64,000 nucleotides of DNA from CAZYBO01 sp964645205 (GTDB lineage: Bacteria; Pseudomonadota; Alphaproteobacteria; Rickettsiales; SXRF01). The notes under the pieces are model-generated. The model searched no databases and had not been told where the DNA came from. It saw only the letters and a program-made list of their open reading frames with translations. Shown here one piece after another: positions 17,226-25,211 of the stretch. The stretch lies in the NCBI GenBank assembly GCA_964645205.1, contig CAZYBO010000006.1, forward strand, positions 70,913 through 134,912. The letters run 5' to 3'. Position 1 is the stretch's first letter, and every line of letters begins with the position of its first letter. A program made the position numbers and the translations under genes.

Positions 17226-17686
17226 GTATCATCATTGCCTCACACAGGTTGCGCATGCAAGCGTGAAGGTGTTTCCACGGATACACATGTTGCTTTCCTG
17301 CATCCCGATCTGTATCCGCAATAAAAAAAATTCATCCGGCGCAAAATAAATAGGTTGTAAAATATCCATAAGCGCTGTAGGTAATTTTTACCTATATTGG
17401 ATATATTTCCAATTTCCCCCGCGCATTTTGTACACAGCGAATCCAATGCTGTACCATTGTGGTAAAGAATCCATTAAGCCCTTCGTTTGCGCGTTTAGGA
17501 ATAAAATTAAATTTATATATTTCAATCTATTAAATAGATGCCTATTTTTTGAGCAAACCGCGCTCGCGCTAGGATTCGCTTGAGATTTTTTTTCTAAATG
17601 CAGGGTTACGAACACACTTATCCACAGGATCGGTGGATTACTCAGAACCATTGAAAACATCTCAATAAAAACTACATTGCTTTTCT
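17226..17686. other. AT-rich intergenic region between divergent Kef-type gene and uvrC
   Basis: This 461-base gap is clearly more AT-rich than the genes around it. Short open frames on the minus strand lack family resemblance and ribosome sites, so I consider it non-coding. It must hold the promoters of the two divergent genes. It also contains one perfect DnaA-box-like TTATCCACA at 17618-17626. With a single box and no origin-associated genes, this is not evidence of a replication origin. Confidence 0.5.
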
Positions 17687-19543
17687 ATGTCCGATTCCCC
17701 CACCCCACTCGCAGACGGTCGCGCCGTTATCAAACGATACGCTGAAACCATGTCGCATAACCCCGGCGTCTACCGCATGCTGGATAAGGACGGCACCGCG
17801 CTCTATGTCGGCAAAGCAAAAAATTTAAAGCTGCGGGTGCAGTCGTATCTCAACGTCGAAGCACTCGGAAAGCGCCTGCAAAGCATGGTGTCGCAGACGG
17901 CGGCGATGGAGATCGTCATCACGCGCTCGGAGGCGGAAGCGCTGCTGCTGGAAGCCAACCTCGTCAAGAAACTTGCCCCACGCTACAATATATTACTCAA
18001 GGACGACAAATCTTTCCCCTACATATTCTTCTCCGGCGACCACGATTACAGCCGCATCAGCAAACATCGCGGCGCGAAAACCAAAAAGGGAAAATATTTC
18101 GGCCCCTTCACCTCGGCGCATGCAGTGGATGAAACCATCACGCTGTTGCAGAAAGCGTTCCTGCTGCGCCCCTGCTCCGACAACATCTTCAAAAACCGCA
18201 CGCGCCCCTGCCTGCAATACCAGATCAAACGTTGCTCCGCCCCTTGCGTGAACAAGATCAGCACGGAAGATTACGCCCGGCTCGTCGAACAGGCCAAAGA
18301 CTTTATGAGCGGCAAAAGCCGCCAGATACAAGACGAGCTGGTCAAGGAGATGCAGGAACTCAGCCTCGACATGCAATATGAAAAAGCACGCGTCATCCGC
18401 GACCGCATACGCGCCATCGCGCACGTGCAACAGCACGGCATGACCACCCAGACGGTAGGCGACGCCGACATCATCGCCCTCGCCCGCGACGGCAGGCATT
18501 GCTGCATCCAGCTTTTCAGCTTTCGCGGCGGGCGCAATTACGGCAACGACGTCTGGTTCCCGCAGCACACTATGCCGTTTTCTGACGCAGAAATCATTTC
18601 CACCTTCATCGGCCGCATTTACCAGACGCAGCCGCCGCCCGCCCTTATCCTCACCAGCCATTTCCTCGAAGAAACGCCGGTGCTGGAAGAAGCGCTGCGG
18701 ATGAACAGCGACTACAAGATCGAGATCGCCCATCCCGTGCGCGGCGAAAAACGTGAGCTGGTCGAGCAGGCGCTGCGCAACGCGCGTGAGGCGCTGGTAC
18801 GGCATATGTCCATGCAGGTCGCCACGCGTGAAATTCTGGAGCATGTGCGCACGCTGTTTAATCTCGAAGACATGCCTACGCGCATCGAAGTATACGACAA
18901 CAGCCACATCAGCGGCACGAACGCGGTGGGCGCGATGATCGTGGTCGGGCAGGACGGGTTCCAGAAATCCGAATACCGCCGCTTCGACATCAAGGATGAA
19001 AACACAACGCCGGGCGACGACTACGCCATGCTGCGCGAAGTGTTGACGCGCCGCTTCAAGCGCCTGCAGGAAGAAGCAGACCGGGACGACAAAAAACCCG
19101 GCCTCGTGCTGGTAGACGGCGGAGCGGGGCAACTATCGGTTGCCATGCAGGTGTTCGAGGATTTAGGCGTGCAGGGCGTGGTGCTGGCGGGCATCGCCAA
19201 AGGCCCAGACCGCAATGCCGGGCGCGAGCAGTTTTTCCTGCCGGGGCAAGAGCCGTTCCAGTTGCCCGTCGAGCACCCTACCCTGCATTTCCTGCAGCGC
19301 ATCCGCGACGAAGCGCACCGCTTCGCTATCGGTGCTCACCGTGACAAGCGCGCTAAAACCATGCACAGCTCGCAGCTCGACGACATCCCCTTCATCGGCG
19401 CGGCGCGCAAGAAAGCACTGCTGTTGCATTTCGGCTCCGCCAAGGCGGTGGCTGCCGCCAGCATGGAGGAAATCGCCAAAGTGGAAGGTATCAGCCACAG
19501 CACGGCGAAGATTATCTACGGTCATTTCCACGGGGATGAATAG
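17687..19543 (+). CDS. uvrC: Excinuclease ABC subunit C
   Basis: UvrC of 618 aa, normal length. It makes both incisions around DNA lesions in nucleotide excision repair. The GIY-YIG nuclease domain starts at NPGVYRMLDKDGTALYVGKA (about residue 25). The UVR motif that contacts UvrB is in ELSLDMQYEKARVIRDRIRA (about residue 225). The RNase H-like endonuclease domain carries RIEVYDNSHISGTNAVGAMI and LVDGGAGQL. Two helix-hairpin-helix motifs close the protein (PFIGAARKKALLLHFGS, VEGISHSTAKIIYGHF). A bidirectional terminator separates it from the convergent phasin gene. Confidence 0.97.
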   Translation: MSDSPTPLADGRAVIKRYAETMSHNPGVYRMLDKDGTALYVGKAKNLKLRVQSYLNVEALGKRLQSMVSQTAAMEIVITRSEAEALLLEANLVKKLAPRYNILLKDDKSFPYIFFSGDHDYSRISKHRGAKTKKGKYFGPFTSAHAVDETITLLQKAFLLRPCSDNIFKNRTRPCLQYQIKRCSAPCVNKISTEDYARLVEQAKDFMSGKSRQIQDELVKEMQELSLDMQYEKARVIRDRIRAIAHVQQHGMTTQTVGDADIIALARDGRHCCIQLFSFRGGRNYGNDVWFPQHTMPFSDAEIISTFIGRIYQTQPPPALILTSHFLEETPVLEEALRMNSDYKIEIAHPVRGEKRELVEQALRNAREALVRHMSMQVATREILEHVRTLFNLEDMPTRIEVYDNSHISGTNAVGAMIVVGQDGFQKSEYRRFDIKDENTTPGDDYAMLREVLTRRFKRLQEEADRDDKKPGLVLVDGGAGQLSVAMQVFEDLGVQGVVLAGIAKGPDRNAGREQFFLPGQEPFQLPVEHPTLHFLQRIRDEAHRFAIGAHRDKRAKTMHSSQLDDIPFIGAARKKALLLHFGSAKAVAAASMEEIAKVEGISHSTAKIIYGHFHGDE

Positions 19544-19579
19544 TTCCCCTTATTGCAGACTAGAAATGACACTAATAAA

Positions 19580-19611
19580 GAAGCCCCCGGGCGTGTCTAC
19601 CCGGGGGCTTC
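19580..19611. terminator. Bidirectional Rho-independent terminator
   Basis: A 12-bp perfect stem, GAAGCCCCCGGG with CCCGGGGGCTTC, surrounds an eight-base loop. It lies between the converging uvrC and phasin genes and has short T/A-rich flanks on either side, so it can stop transcription from both. Confidence 0.8.
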
Positions 19612-19630
19612 TTAGAAATGAAGCGACCGC

Positions 19631-20044
19631 TTACGAAGATTTCTTTTTCGCGGTAGTGCTGGAAGCCTTGCTGATTTCTTCCATGCTTTCAGCAGCGCGC
19701 TTGTTGAGTACTTCAAACGCTTCGAAGCCGGATTTGGTTACGGTTTCAGTGATCTCACGCAGGTTGGACAGCGTGGTTTCAAAGATCGACTTTGCGAAAT
19801 CGGCTTGCTTGGCAAGGCCGGTTTCCGGCGAGCCGCCCGACATGATGTCTTTCGACGCCTTCAGCACGTTTTCCACGCCGTTGCGAACCGCTTCGGCCTG
19901 CACGCGGGAAACCGCCTGCGCGCCTTCTACGAATACCTGATTGGCGGCAGAAATCGCTTCGATGTTACGACGCTGGGTCGAGAAGATCTGGTTGAAATCG
20001 AACGCGCCCTTGAAAAAGTCATTAAACGCAAAATTCTGAGACAT
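19631..20044 (-). CDS. Phasin family protein
   Basis: Small amphipathic helical protein of 137 aa matching the phasin family of granule-associated proteins. Features are FDFNQIFSTQRRNIEAISAANQVFVEGAQAV near the start, the long heptad-rich helix in the middle, and the Ala/Lys-rich C-terminus ending in TAKKKSS. Phasins coat polyhydroxyalkanoate granules and some act as stress chaperones. No PHA synthase gene is in the window. The AGGAGC-type ribosome site just upstream supports the start at 20044. It is separately transcribed from trxB. Confidence 0.88.
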   Translation of the reverse strand: MSQNFAFNDFFKGAFDFNQIFSTQRRNIEAISAANQVFVEGAQAVSRVQAEAVRNGVENVLKASKDIMSGGSPETGLAKQADFAKSIFETTLSNLREITETVTKSGFEAFEVLNKRAAESMEEISKASSTTAKKKSS

Positions 20045-20083
20045 AAAAGCTCCTATCTATCTGATTTTAATCTACATTTACTA

Positions 20084-20099
20084 GCCTCCGACCGGAGGC
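20084..20099. other. Short GC-rich hairpin between trxB and phasin genes
   Basis: GCCTCC-GACC-GGAGGC forms a 6-bp stem with a four-base loop in the phasin leader region and downstream of trxB. The minus-strand side lacks a T run, so it may be a weak terminator or a leader structure. The strand containing GGAGG could mask ribosome binding. Confidence 0.3.
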
Positions 20100-20188
20100 T
20101 TCTTCCCTATTGGGGCGGAGAGTGCCAGAGCTTTGGGCACAAGTCAAGAAAAATGTTGCATTGCACAATAATGGGACGGGCGCGTTTT

Positions 20189-21130
20189 TCAGTGTCCGGC
20201 GAGGAACCGCTCGGCTTCCAGCGCCGCCATGCATCCCGTGCCCGCCGCGGTTACGGCCTGACGGAAAATCTTGTCCTGCACGTCGCCGGCTGCGAACACA
20301 CCCGGTATATTGGTTTTCGTGCTGCCCGGCGTGGTAACGATATAGTTGTCGGTATCCATCGCCACCTGCCCCTTGAACAAATCCGTGCTGGGCGTATGGC
20401 CGATAGCGATGAAGGCGCCTTCGGCTTTCACTTCGGTAATCACGCCGGTTTTGACGTTTTTCAGCTTCACGCCGGTAAGCGAATTGGGATTTTCCGTGCC
20501 GGTGAATTCATCCACCACGCTGTCCCAGATCACCGAAATTTTCGGATGTTTGAACAGGCGTTCCTGCCCGATTTTTTCCGCTTTCAGCGTATCGCGGCGA
20601 TGGATGAGCGTAACCTTGGTGGCATGGTTGGTGAGGTATAGCGCCTCTTCCACCGCGCTGTTGCCGCCGCCGAATACCAGCACTTCCTTGCCCTTGAAGA
20701 AAAACCCGTCACACGTAGCGCAGGCCGAAATGCCGAAACCGCGGAACTTCTCTTCGCTAGGAATGTTGAGCCAGCGAGCGGTGGCGCCGGTAGCGATCAC
20801 CACGGAATCCGCAGTGTAGGTATCGCCCGATTCGCCCACGGCGGTAAATGGACGTTTGGAAAAATCAACGCTGGCAATATGGTCATCCACGATCTGCGTG
20901 CCGACATGCGCGGCCTGCTTTTCCATTTGCTCCATCAGCCACGGCCCTTGCACTGCATGCTCGAAGCCGGGGAAATTCTCCACGTCGGTGGTGATGGTAA
21001 GCTGGCCGCCCGGCTGCATTCCGCGCACCAGAAGCGGCTTCAGCGAGGCACGCGCCGCATAGATTGCTGCGGTGCAACCGGCAGCGCCGGAGCCGATGAT
21101 AAGAACCTTAGTGTGATGCGTGGTGGCCAT
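20189..21130 (-). CDS. trxB: Thioredoxin-disulfide reductase
   Basis: Flavoprotein of 313 aa that passes electrons from NADPH through FAD and a redox-active cysteine pair to thioredoxin. FAD-binding motif IIGSGAAGCTAAIYAARA is at the N-terminus, the active-site CATCDGFFFKG is near residue 140, the NADPH-binding VFGGGNSAVEEALYL follows, and the C-terminal FAD motif is GVFAAGDVQD. The gene overlaps the end of the upstream DUF305 gene by 23 bases. Together with the peroxiredoxin upstream, this suggests one antioxidant operon in which TrxB regenerates reducing power. Confidence 0.97.
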   Translation of the reverse strand: MATTHHTKVLIIGSGAAGCTAAIYAARASLKPLLVRGMQPGGQLTITTDVENFPGFEHAVQGPWLMEQMEKQAAHVGTQIVDDHIASVDFSKRPFTAVGESGDTYTADSVVIATGATARWLNIPSEEKFRGFGISACATCDGFFFKGKEVLVFGGGNSAVEEALYLTNHATKVTLIHRRDTLKAEKIGQERLFKHPKISVIWDSVVDEFTGTENPNSLTGVKLKNVKTGVITEVKAEGAFIAIGHTPSTDLFKGQVAMDTDNYIVTTPGSTKTNIPGVFAAGDVQDKIFRQAVTAAGTGCMAALEAERFLAGH

Positions 21131-21842
21131 GTTTTCCGTGTTTTTTGTGTTTCTTATGTTTCTTGTGTTTGGAATGCTTGTGCCCGTGCTTGCCGCAACT
21201 ATGCCCCTTCGCTTTCAACGCAGGCTCGGCAGGAAGGCCTTTCTGCGCCAGCCAGCCGCGCATCAGTGCGATTTCCTGCTGCTGGCTGCGGACAATATCG
21301 GCAGCAATGTCGCGCAGTTCAGGATCTTCACCCCACGCGATTTGCACGTCGGCCATCTCGATTGCGCCCTGATGATGCGGAATCATACCATAGACGAAAT
21401 CCGCGTCGGCATCGTTGCTGTAGACGATATTCATCTGCTCATGCATGCGGTGCATGGCGTCACGGTACCCTTTCACCGTGCGATCCTGCTCAAGCGCCTG
21501 CTGCGCTTCCGGCTCCGGCAACCCACGGCGCGTAAGCCAGCGCTTCATGATACCGATTTCTTGCTTCTGCGCGACGATGATGCGCGAAGCCAGCTTGCGC
21601 AGCACGGGGTCGTCGCCATGCGCCAGCAGCACTTCCGCCATATCGACAGCGCCCTGATGGTGCGGCACCATGCCGCGCGCGAAATCGGTATCGGAATCGC
21701 CGGTATAGGTGATACGCATGCCATCATGCATCACCTCCATCGCCTTTTCATAATCGGCGGTAGCGGCTTCGTCGCCCGCACGCGCGGGTAGTGTTGCCAG
21801 CGTCAGCGCGACAGCAAGGATAGTACGGCAAAATGCGGCCAT
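21108..21842 (-). CDS. Exported protein with two DUF305 domains and a His/Lys-rich tail
   Basis: Protein of 244 aa with a cleavable-looking signal peptide (TILAVALTLATLPARAGD). Two DUF305 (ferritin-like, metal-associated) repeats follow. Each has DFxxGMxPHHQGAxxMA: DFARGMVPHHQGAVDMAEV near residue 55 and DFVYGMIPHHQGAIEMADV near residue 145. The last 35 residues are almost only His, Lys and Gly with one Cys, which suggests metal binding. The two-domain layout and this tail are unusual. The end overlaps trxB by 23 bases and the start is 16 bases after the peroxiredoxin gene. DUF305 proteins are often found with copper-handling genes; the metal here is unknown. Confidence 0.85.
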   Translation of the reverse strand: MAAFCRTILAVALTLATLPARAGDEAATADYEKAMEVMHDGMRITYTGDSDTDFARGMVPHHQGAVDMAEVLLAHGDDPVLRKLASRIIVAQKQEIGIMKRWLTRRGLPEPEAQQALEQDRTVKGYRDAMHRMHEQMNIVYSNDADADFVYGMIPHHQGAIEMADVQIAWGEDPELRDIAADIVRSQQQEIALMRGWLAQKGLPAEPALKAKGHSCGKHGHKHSKHKKHKKHKKHGKHGHHASH

Positions 21843-21858
21843 GGGAATCCCCTTAAGA

Positions 21859-22497
21859 TTAGAGTTTTTTTGCGTTGCCTTTGAGGTATTTCGCCACGCC
21901 TTCAGCGGTGGCTTTCATGCCTTCGTCGCCGCGTTCCCAACCTGCAGGGCACACTTCGCCGTGTTCTTCGTGGAATTGCAGCGCGTCAACCATGCGCAGC
22001 GCTTCATCGACGTTGCGACCAAGCGGCAGGTCGTTCACCACTTGATGGCGCACGACACCGTTGCCATCGATCATGAACGTGCCGCGGAACGCAACCGCGT
22101 CACCGAGCAATACGTCATAGCTGCGCGCGATGCTCTTGGTCAGATCCGCGACGATGGGGAACTGCACGTTGCCAATGCCGCCCTTTTCCACCGGCGTCTG
22201 TTTCCATGCGAGGTGGGTGAAATGCGAATCGACCGACACGGCGATCACTTCCGCCTTGCGCAGCTTGAATTCCTTCAGGCGATTGTTGAAGGCGATGATT
22301 TCCGACGGGCACACGAAGGTGAAATCGAGCGGGTAGAAGAACAGGATACCGATCTTGCCTTTTTTCGTCACCTTGCCGCTGGCGTCTTTTTTGATGCCAA
22401 GATAGGAAAGCAGGTTGAAGCTTTCGTCGAAGCTGTTGTCGGGCATTACGGCTTTCGCGGTAAAATCGGGTGCGTTCTTGCCTACCAGTACGCTCAT
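21859..22497 (-). CDS. Peroxiredoxin, typical 2-Cys AhpC/Prx1 class
   Basis: Peroxiredoxin of 212 aa that reduces hydrogen peroxide, organic peroxides or peroxynitrite with thiols. The peroxidatic cysteine is Cys63 in LDFTFVCPSE and the resolving cysteine is Cys183 in EVCPAGW, so it is a typical 2-Cys enzyme. The GGIGNVQFPIVADLTKSIARSYDVL region is also conserved. An insertion at residues 35-48 (KKDASGKVTKKGK) is slightly longer than in many relatives. It is first in a peroxiredoxin-DUF305-trxB operon, so TrxB with thioredoxin probably recycles it. A promoter-like element lies at 22541-22568. Confidence 0.94.
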   Translation of the reverse strand: MSVLVGKNAPDFTAKAVMPDNSFDESFNLLSYLGIKKDASGKVTKKGKIGILFFYPLDFTFVCPSEIIAFNNRLKEFKLRKAEVIAVSVDSHFTHLAWKQTPVEKGGIGNVQFPIVADLTKSIARSYDVLLGDAVAFRGTFMIDGNGVVRHQVVNDLPLGRNVDEALRMVDALQFHEEHGEVCPAGWERGDEGMKATAEGVAKYLKGNAKKL

Positions 22498-22540
22498 AGG
22501 GGGTCTCCTGAAAAAGAATGGAACATAAACTCAGGAACTA

Positions 22541-22568
22541 TATATAGTGGGTGAATTCGCAGGTTCAA
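22541..22568 (-). promoter_or_regulatory. Predicted promoter of the peroxiredoxin operon
   Basis: On the minus strand, TTGAAC (-35, 22568-22563) and TATATA (-10, 22546-22541) are 16 bases apart and lie about 45 bases upstream of the peroxiredoxin start. An AGGAG ribosome site follows near 22505. Confidence 0.45.
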
Positions 22569-22621
22569 GCGCTCATCTGAACCCGGTAAAAAGCTGAAAA
22601 ACAACTATTAATAAAAATTAA

Positions 22622-22650
22622 TTGTTATCTGCCGGACGGTTTGCTACAAT
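22622..22650 (+). promoter_or_regulatory. Predicted promoter of the ankyrin-like gene
   Basis: TTGTTA (22622-22627) and TACAAT (22645-22650) with an ideal 17-base spacer lie 40 bases upstream of the start at 22691. This is a good match to the housekeeping sigma factor consensus. Confidence 0.5.
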
Positions 22651-22690
22651 GCAGCCCATAACCGGAACCTGTAATTAAGGACGATAAATC

Positions 22691-23062
22691 ATGACTGTTG
22701 ACGTATCTGCAGAACGCATCGAAGAAAAAGCCGCGAAGCTACATGAAGCGGTGAATGCGGGCAATATCGAAGCCCTGAAGCCCATACTGGCCAACCCTGA
22801 AGTTATGGACTTCATCAATTGGCCGGACGCGAACGGGAACTCCCCCTTGCGCAACGCGGTTGCCAACGATGTTCCGAACCAGATGCGGGTGATGAAAGCC
22901 TTGCTGAATGCAGGCGCAGAACCTAACATCACAAGGGAAGATGAAACCGTGCGCCAGGTTGCCAAAGGTTCAAGGAACGCCAGCCTGATCAGCGACCTGC
23001 TGAATAAAGAAGCACGCGGCCATAACGGTATCGTACTCCCCGAAGGACGCGGCGGCCGCTAA
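22691..23062 (+). CDS. Small ankyrin-repeat-like protein
   Basis: Protein of 123 aa with two or three ankyrin-type repeats. The clearest is ANGNSPLRNAVANDVPNQ followed by MRVMKALLNAGAEPNITRED, which has the helix-helix-loop pattern with the typical LLxxGAxPN turn. A more diverged repeat precedes it (KLHEAVNAGNIEALKPILAN). No signal peptide or other domain is seen. Ankyrin repeats bind proteins; the partner is unknown. An AAGGA ribosome site precedes the ATG, and a predicted promoter is at 22622-22650. SURF1 follows after 25 bases, but there is no known link. Confidence 0.7.
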   Translation: MTVDVSAERIEEKAAKLHEAVNAGNIEALKPILANPEVMDFINWPDANGNSPLRNAVANDVPNQMRVMKALLNAGAEPNITREDETVRQVAKGSRNASLISDLLNKEARGHNGIVLPEGRGGR

Positions 23063-23087
23063 ATCCCCGCTTTAATTTCCGCACGCG

Positions 23088-23780
23088 ATGCGCTACATAC
23101 GCTCCATGCGTGTGCGTGCGATATTTCCTCACATCCCCTTACTATTCACCATCGCGGCGGTTGCCGTATGCGGCACGCTCGGCGCGTGGCAGGTGCAGCG
23201 GTTGGTGTGGAAAGAAAAATTGATCGCCGACATGACGGCAGCGCGCGCGGAAGCACCACTGACTACGCTGCCTGACGATATATCCGGCCTGCTCTACCGT
23301 CGCGTCGAAGTGCCGGGCGAATATCTCAACGAGCACAATTTCCATTTCGTCGGCCGCATGAAGGGCGACACGGTGGGGTTCTTCATACACGCCCCCTTTA
23401 AGATGGATGATGGCCGCACGATCCTCGTCAACCGCGGCTATGCGCCCAAGAACACGGAAACCCGGCTTCCGGGCAGGCAGACGGTAAGCGGCATCCTGCG
23501 CCCGCTGCGCGCAAAACGCTATTTCTCGCCGGAAAACCAGCCGGAAAAGAACGTATGGTTCTATGAGGATTTGCCCGCCCTGTCGCAGGCATCGGGCGAA
23601 AAGCTGCTGCCGTTGGCGGTGGAAGCCACGGGTGAATATAAAAGCGGCGTATTCCCTATTCCCAACGACGGTGTCATCCCCATCCGCAACGACCATCTTG
23701 GCTACGCCGTCACCTGGTTCGCCATGAGCCTGATTGCGCTGGTGATGTATGGCTTCTGGCGGCGTTCCGCAAAGCCTTGA
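23088..23780 (+). CDS. SURF1 family protein (cytochrome c oxidase assembly)
   Basis: SURF1 homologue of 230 aa, or 224 aa if the ATG at 23106 is used. There is an N-terminal membrane helix (IPLLFTIAAVAVCGTLGAWQVQRL), where GxWQxxR is the family signature, then a periplasmic domain with YRRVEVPGEYL and ILVNRGYAPK, and a C-terminal helix (LGYAVTWFAMSLIALVMYGFW). SURF1 proteins help insert haem a into cytochrome aa3 oxidase. The oxidase genes are not in the window, whereas in many alphaproteobacteria SURF1 sits beside cox genes. thrC follows, which is also a frequent alphaproteobacterial order. Confidence 0.9.
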   Translation: MRYIRSMRVRAIFPHIPLLFTIAAVAVCGTLGAWQVQRLVWKEKLIADMTAARAEAPLTTLPDDISGLLYRRVEVPGEYLNEHNFHFVGRMKGDTVGFFIHAPFKMDDGRTILVNRGYAPKNTETRLPGRQTVSGILRPLRAKRYFSPENQPEKNVWFYEDLPALSQASGEKLLPLAVEATGEYKSGVFPIPNDGVIPIRNDHLGYAVTWFAMSLIALVMYGFWRRSAKP

Positions 23781-23813
23781 TAAGCGCCGCAGGGCGGTAT
23801 ATACAGTCGCATC

Positions 23814-25211
23814 ATGACCATTCGCTATATTTCCACGCGCGGTAACGCGCCCGACCTGTCGTTTGAAGATGTCGTCCTCGCAGGGCTTGCGGGCGATGGT
23901 GGGTTGTATGTTCCCGACAAGCTCCCGGTGTTTTCCATGGCAGAGATCGCCGCGATGCAGGCGCTGTCTTACCCGGAACTTGCGTTCGCCATCATCTCTC
24001 GCTTCACCGAAGGCAGCGTCGAACCCGAAGCGCTGGAGCGCATCATCGCAGACTCGTATAAGACATTCCGCCACAGTGCGATTGCTCCGCTGAAGCAACT
24101 CGACGCGCATACGTTCCTGCTGGAACTTTTCCACGGCCCCACGCTGGCTTTCAAGGATTTCGCGCTGCAATTCCTGGGGCGCCTGCTCGACCATATTTTA
24201 GAAAAACGCAAAGAAAACGTCGTCATCATCGGCGCCACCTCCGGCGACACCGGCTCTGCGGCGATCGCAGGCTGCGCAGGGCGCGCATCGATGCAGACCT
24301 TCATCCTCCACCCCAAGGGGCGCGTATCCGATGTGCAGCGCCGCCAGATGACCACCGTTCTCGACGACAACGTGCACAACATCGCGCTCGAAGGCACGTT
24401 CGACGATTGCCAGGACATCGTGAAAGCGTTGTTCGGCGATGTGGCATTCCGCGATCGTTATAAGCTCACCGCGGTCAACTCGATCAACTGGGCGCGTATC
24501 CTCGCGCAGGTCGTGTATTATTTCTACGCGGCGCTCGCGCTGGGCGCACCGGCGCGCAGCGTCAGTTTCGCCGTGCCCACCGGTAATTTCGGGGATATTT
24601 ACGCAGGCACCATCGCCAAGCGCATGGGGCTGCCTATTTCGCAACTCATCATCGCCACCAATCGCAACGACATCCTGCCGCGCTGCCTAAAAACCGGCAC
24701 CTACGGCATGGAAAAAGTCGTCTCCACCATCAGCCCGAGCATGGATATCCAGGTGTCGAGCAATTTCGAGCGCCTGCTGTTCGACCTCTATAACCGCGAC
24801 GGCAAAGCCATCAACGAGCTGATGACGCGCTTCAAGGCGGACAAAAAATTCACACTGTCGCCGTCGGCGTTCAAGCGCCTGCAGGCGGAGTTTACCGGTG
24901 CGTCGGTGAGCGACGCCGATACGATGAAAACCATATCCGACATGTATAAAGCCACCGGCGAGTTGTTAGACCCGCACACCGCCATCGGCCTCGCCGCAGG
25001 CCTGCGCTGCCGTGACAATACCGCCTCGCCGCTGGTAGTGCTCGCCACCGCGCACGCCGCCAAATTCCCCGATGCGGTGAAGAAAGCCACAGGCATGCAC
25101 CCCGCCCTGCCCGCGCACCTGCACGACCTTGCCGAACGCAAGGAGCGCATGACGCCGTTGGCGAGCGACGTGAAGATCGTCAAAGACTTCATCACCCAGC
25201 ACGCCAAATGA
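23814..25211 (+). CDS. thrC: Threonine synthase
   Basis: PLP enzyme of 465 aa that converts O-phospho-L-homoserine to L-threonine. The N-terminus ISTRGNAPDLSFEDVVLAGLAGDGGLYVPD is the Thr_synth_N domain. The PLP lysine is in LFHGPTLAFKDFALQFLG, and GATSGDTGSAAI is the phosphate-binding loop. The SINWARILAQVVYYFYA and VPTGNFGDIYAG blocks follow. The length fits the long, Gram-negative class. It overlaps the M16 peptidase gene by four bases, so the two are translationally coupled. Confidence 0.97.
   Translation: MTIRYISTRGNAPDLSFEDVVLAGLAGDGGLYVPDKLPVFSMAEIAAMQALSYPELAFAIISRFTEGSVEPEALERIIADSYKTFRHSAIAPLKQLDAHTFLLELFHGPTLAFKDFALQFLGRLLDHILEKRKENVVIIGATSGDTGSAAIAGCAGRASMQTFILHPKGRVSDVQRRQMTTVLDDNVHNIALEGTFDDCQDIVKALFGDVAFRDRYKLTAVNSINWARILAQVVYYFYAALALGAPARSVSFAVPTGNFGDIYAGTIAKRMGLPISQLIIATNRNDILPRCLKTGTYGMEKVVSTISPSMDIQVSSNFERLLFDLYNRDGKAINELMTRFKADKKFTLSPSAFKRLQAEFTGASVSDADTMKTISDMYKATGELLDPHTAIGLAAGLRCRDNTASPLVVLATAHAAKFPDAVKKATGMHPALPAHLHDLAERKERMTPLASDVKIVKDFITQHAK

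Noticed and set aside
17618..17626. Perfect DnaA box TTATCCACA in an AT-rich gap, as a possible replication origin
   Set aside because: Only one box is present and no origin-linked genes (dnaA, hemE, parAB) are in the window.
17388..17660. Short minus-strand open frame in the AT-rich gap before uvrC
   Set aside because: No ribosome site, no family resemblance, and sequence composition like non-coding DNA.
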